A stretch of DNA of 7,657 nt, from contig DOTV01000186.1 of NCBI GenBank assembly GCA_003520925.1, forward strand, positions 2,170-9,826, read 5' to 3'. Positions 6,202 to 7,657 of the stretch are shown here, in pieces. Positions within the stretch are counted from its first letter, which is position 1; the number at the start of each line of letters is the position of its first letter. The notes beneath the pieces are model-generated. The model made no database searches and was not told where the DNA came from. It worked only from the letters and a program-made list of their open reading frames with translations. The translations under genes were made by a program, and so were the position numbers. Origin of the DNA: Bacteroidales bacterium. Its GTDB lineage: Bacteria; Bacteroidota; Bacteroidia; Bacteroidales; VadinHA17.

Positions 6202-6443
6202 GTAAATCTTGCTTTCAACAAAATTATTTGCTATATTGTTTACCGACGTTAAACAAAATCCGCCGTTTATTGTTAATTAACAGGAATGTAAACCAGTGTT
6301 ATATGAATAACAGGCCAAATAATTCGAAACCTGATATTTACAACATTTATGGTTTAATTCCGAAAAAAAGATTTTCTTGTGACATGTTTTCGGGGATAGC
6401 TTCTTATTATTTTCTATATACTTTTTTTTAACCCTGTCTGAAA
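6202..6443. other. AT-rich non-coding region upstream of the flavoprotein gene
   Basis: These 242 bases are notably AT-rich, with several A and T runs (for example the T-run at 6422-6429 just before the next gene). An open frame of 67 codons crosses them, but its composition and lack of context do not support a gene. No exact TAnnTTTG box, tRNA or stable hairpin is evident. The promoter of the next gene must lie here unless transcription reads through the terminator. Confidence 0.5.
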
Positions 6444-7657
6444 ATGAAGCACGATGTCATAATTATCGGAGGCGGCGTAAGTGGTACAGCATTGCTGTAT
6501 TCACTTTGCAAATACACAAATGTGAAAAGCATTGGTCTGATTGAAAAGTACTCTGACTTCGGACTGGTAAATTCATCTCCCAGGATGAACAGCCAGACAC
6601 TTCATTTCGGCGATATAGAAACCAATTATACCCTTGAAAAGGCAAAGAAGGTAAAACTTTATGCCGATATGGTTATGAATTACCTTGAAAATGAAAAGGC
6701 ATTAAAAGGTGACCAGGGAATTTTTTTAAAAGTCCCGAAAATGGTCCTTGCAGTTGGCAGAGACCAGGTAAAAACACTAAGCGACCGGTATCCTTCTTTT
6801 GGTCAGCTGTTTCCCAAACTGAAGATGATAGGAAGGGCCGAGATTGGCAAAATAGAACCGAGAATCCTGGAAGGACGTGATCCGGAACAGGAACTTCTTG
6901 CACTTGTCACGGAAGATGGCTATACAGTTGATTTCAGGAAACTATCCCACTCTTTTGCAGATAATGCCAGAGCCCTTAATCCTGGAATGACTGTTTATTT
7001 GTCGACAAAGGTTGAGAAGATAGTCCGTAATAACAATAATTACATCATTAAAACAGATAAAGGCGAATTTGAGGCAGGAGCCGTCGTTGTTGCAGCAGGA
7101 AGCCATAGTCTGCTGTTTGCCAAATCGCTCGGATATGGAAAAACCTATTCAATACTTTCGATGTCAGGCAGCTTCTATACCGGTCCTAAAGTCCTCAATG
7201 GCAAGGTTTATACAATGCAGGTGCCGAAGCTTCCCTTTGCTGCGGTTCATGGCGATCCCGAAGTGCATAATGAAAATATTACAAGGTTCGGCCCTACAGC
7301 AAAGCCAATATTTTTTCTTGAAAGATACAACTACTCGACCTTCTGGGAATACTGGAAAACATTTGGCTTCAGCATAAAGCCAATTTTAAGCATAATCAAA
7401 ATATCTTCCGACAGGGTAATTTTTAACTACCTTCTCAAAAACGTTGTTTATGACTTCCCGTGGATAGGAAAAAGATCATTTATGAAAGAGATCAGGAAGA
7501 TTGTCCCCGGGGTAAAGCCCGGTGAGATAAAATTCGCAAGGAAGGTAGGAGGAACAAGACCACAGATCATTAATAATGATACAAAAAAGCTGGAACTTGG
7601 AGAAGCAAAGATACTTGGCGAAAATATAATATTCAATATTACACCATCTCCGGGAGC
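6444..7657 (+). CDS. mqo: Malate:quinone oxidoreductase family flavoprotein, Helicobacter/Campylobacter-like type (3' end outside window)
   Basis: Malate:quinone oxidoreductase is a membrane-associated FAD enzyme that oxidises malate to oxaloacetate and passes electrons to quinone, replacing or bypassing NAD-dependent malate dehydrogenase. The first 404 codons are present. The N-terminus DVIIIGGGVSG carries the FAD-binding GxGxxG (G9, G11, G14), with the ribose-binding acidic residue E34 at the end of the second strand. Further blocks are NSQTLHFGDIETNYTLEKAKKVK (49-71), VVVAAGS (214-220), SGSFY (241-245) and PKLPFAAVHGDP (261-272). TRPQ (371-374), KLELGE (382-387) and TPSPGA at the window edge complete the set. 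From memory these closely match the epsilonproteobacterial enzymes of about 450 aa, so roughly 45 residues are missing. The ATG at 6444 begins exactly at the Rossmann strand, as usual. A divergent oxidoreductase on another 2-hydroxyacid cannot be excluded. Confidence 0.8.
   Translation, partial: MKHDVIIIGGGVSGTALLYSLCKYTNVKSIGLIEKYSDFGLVNSSPRMNSQTLHFGDIETNYTLEKAKKVKLYADMVMNYLENEKALKGDQGIFLKVPKMVLAVGRDQVKTLSDRYPSFGQLFPKLKMIGRAEIGKIEPRILEGRDPEQELLALVTEDGYTVDFRKLSHSFADNARALNPGMTVYLSTKVEKIVRNNNNYIIKTDKGEFEAGAVVVAAGSHSLLFAKSLGYGKTYSILSMSGSFYTGPKVLNGKVYTMQVPKLPFAAVHGDPEVHNENITRFGPTAKPIFFLERYNYSTFWEYWKTFGFSIKPILSIIKISSDRVIFNYLLKNVVYDFPWIGKRSFMKEIRKIVPGVKPGEIKFARKVGGTRPQIINNDTKKLELGEAKILGENIIFNITPSPG

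Noticed and set aside
6228..6431. Open frame of 67 codons on the + strand in the gap before the flavoprotein gene
   Set aside because: It is rich in Asn, Tyr, Ile and Lys, as expected from random AT-rich DNA. It starts inside the terminator-proximal gap with no promoter box and ends in a T-run, and it shows no domain-like pattern.
7069..7377. Open frame of 102 codons on the + strand
   Set aside because: It overlaps the flavoprotein gene in another frame, and the flavoprotein frame carries clear family motifs throughout this stretch.
1..7657. CRISPR array, transposase, phage or toxin-antitoxin content
   Set aside because: No regularly spaced repeats, terminal inverted repeats, integrase or transposase motifs, or recognisable toxin-antitoxin pairs are present. 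The neighbouring genes are housekeeping types.

Overview
The window looks like chromosomal DNA of a Bacteroidota bacterium, probably a Bacteroidales-like lineage. This is inferred from four things. Genes lack obvious Shine-Dalgarno sequences. Several starts are preceded by TAnnTTTG, the Bacteroidota -7 promoter element. A secreted protein has a signal peptide ending AFA|Q, which is common in this phylum. The cold-shock protein with a lysine-rich N-terminal extension is also a form I associate with Bacteroidota. Order or genus cannot be fixed from the sequence alone.

Left part (1-2345, + strand): the probable 3' tail of an unidentified gene is followed 10 nt later by a full-length half-size ABC exporter (588 aa, fused membrane and ATPase domains). 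After 18 nt comes a YqeY/GatB-related protein. The tight spacing suggests one transcription unit. On the opposite strand, convergent with it, is a small exported protein of unknown function (2373-2837).

Middle part (2838-5624): a divergent intergenic region separates the secreted protein from a cold-shock-domain protein. About 150 nt further on is a CsdA/DeaD-type DEAD-box RNA helicase with a C-terminal DbpA-type RNA-binding domain. The pair reads as an RNA-remodelling module: a nucleic-acid chaperone plus an ATP-driven helicase. A 61-residue, highly charged small protein follows, with a TAnnTTTG box so close to its ATG that its mRNA may be leaderless. A rho-independent terminator at about 5594-5624 closes this block.

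Right part (5625-7657): an isolated 114-aa protein of unknown function sits in AT-rich DNA. It has its own strong terminator (6168-6201) and short direct repeats upstream. After 242 nt of non-coding AT-rich sequence, the window ends inside a gene for a flavoprotein of the malate:quinone oxidoreductase family. It resembles the Helicobacter/Campylobacter version and has 404 codons present, probably about nine-tenths of the gene.

Most of the window is ordinary housekeeping content. I see no CRISPR array, insertion sequence, tRNA, rRNA or defence locus, and no convincing new multi-gene system. The items most worth a second look are the two orphan small proteins, the possible leaderless promoter, the cold-shock/helicase pairing with its long leader, and the inverted repeat around the secreted-protein promoter.
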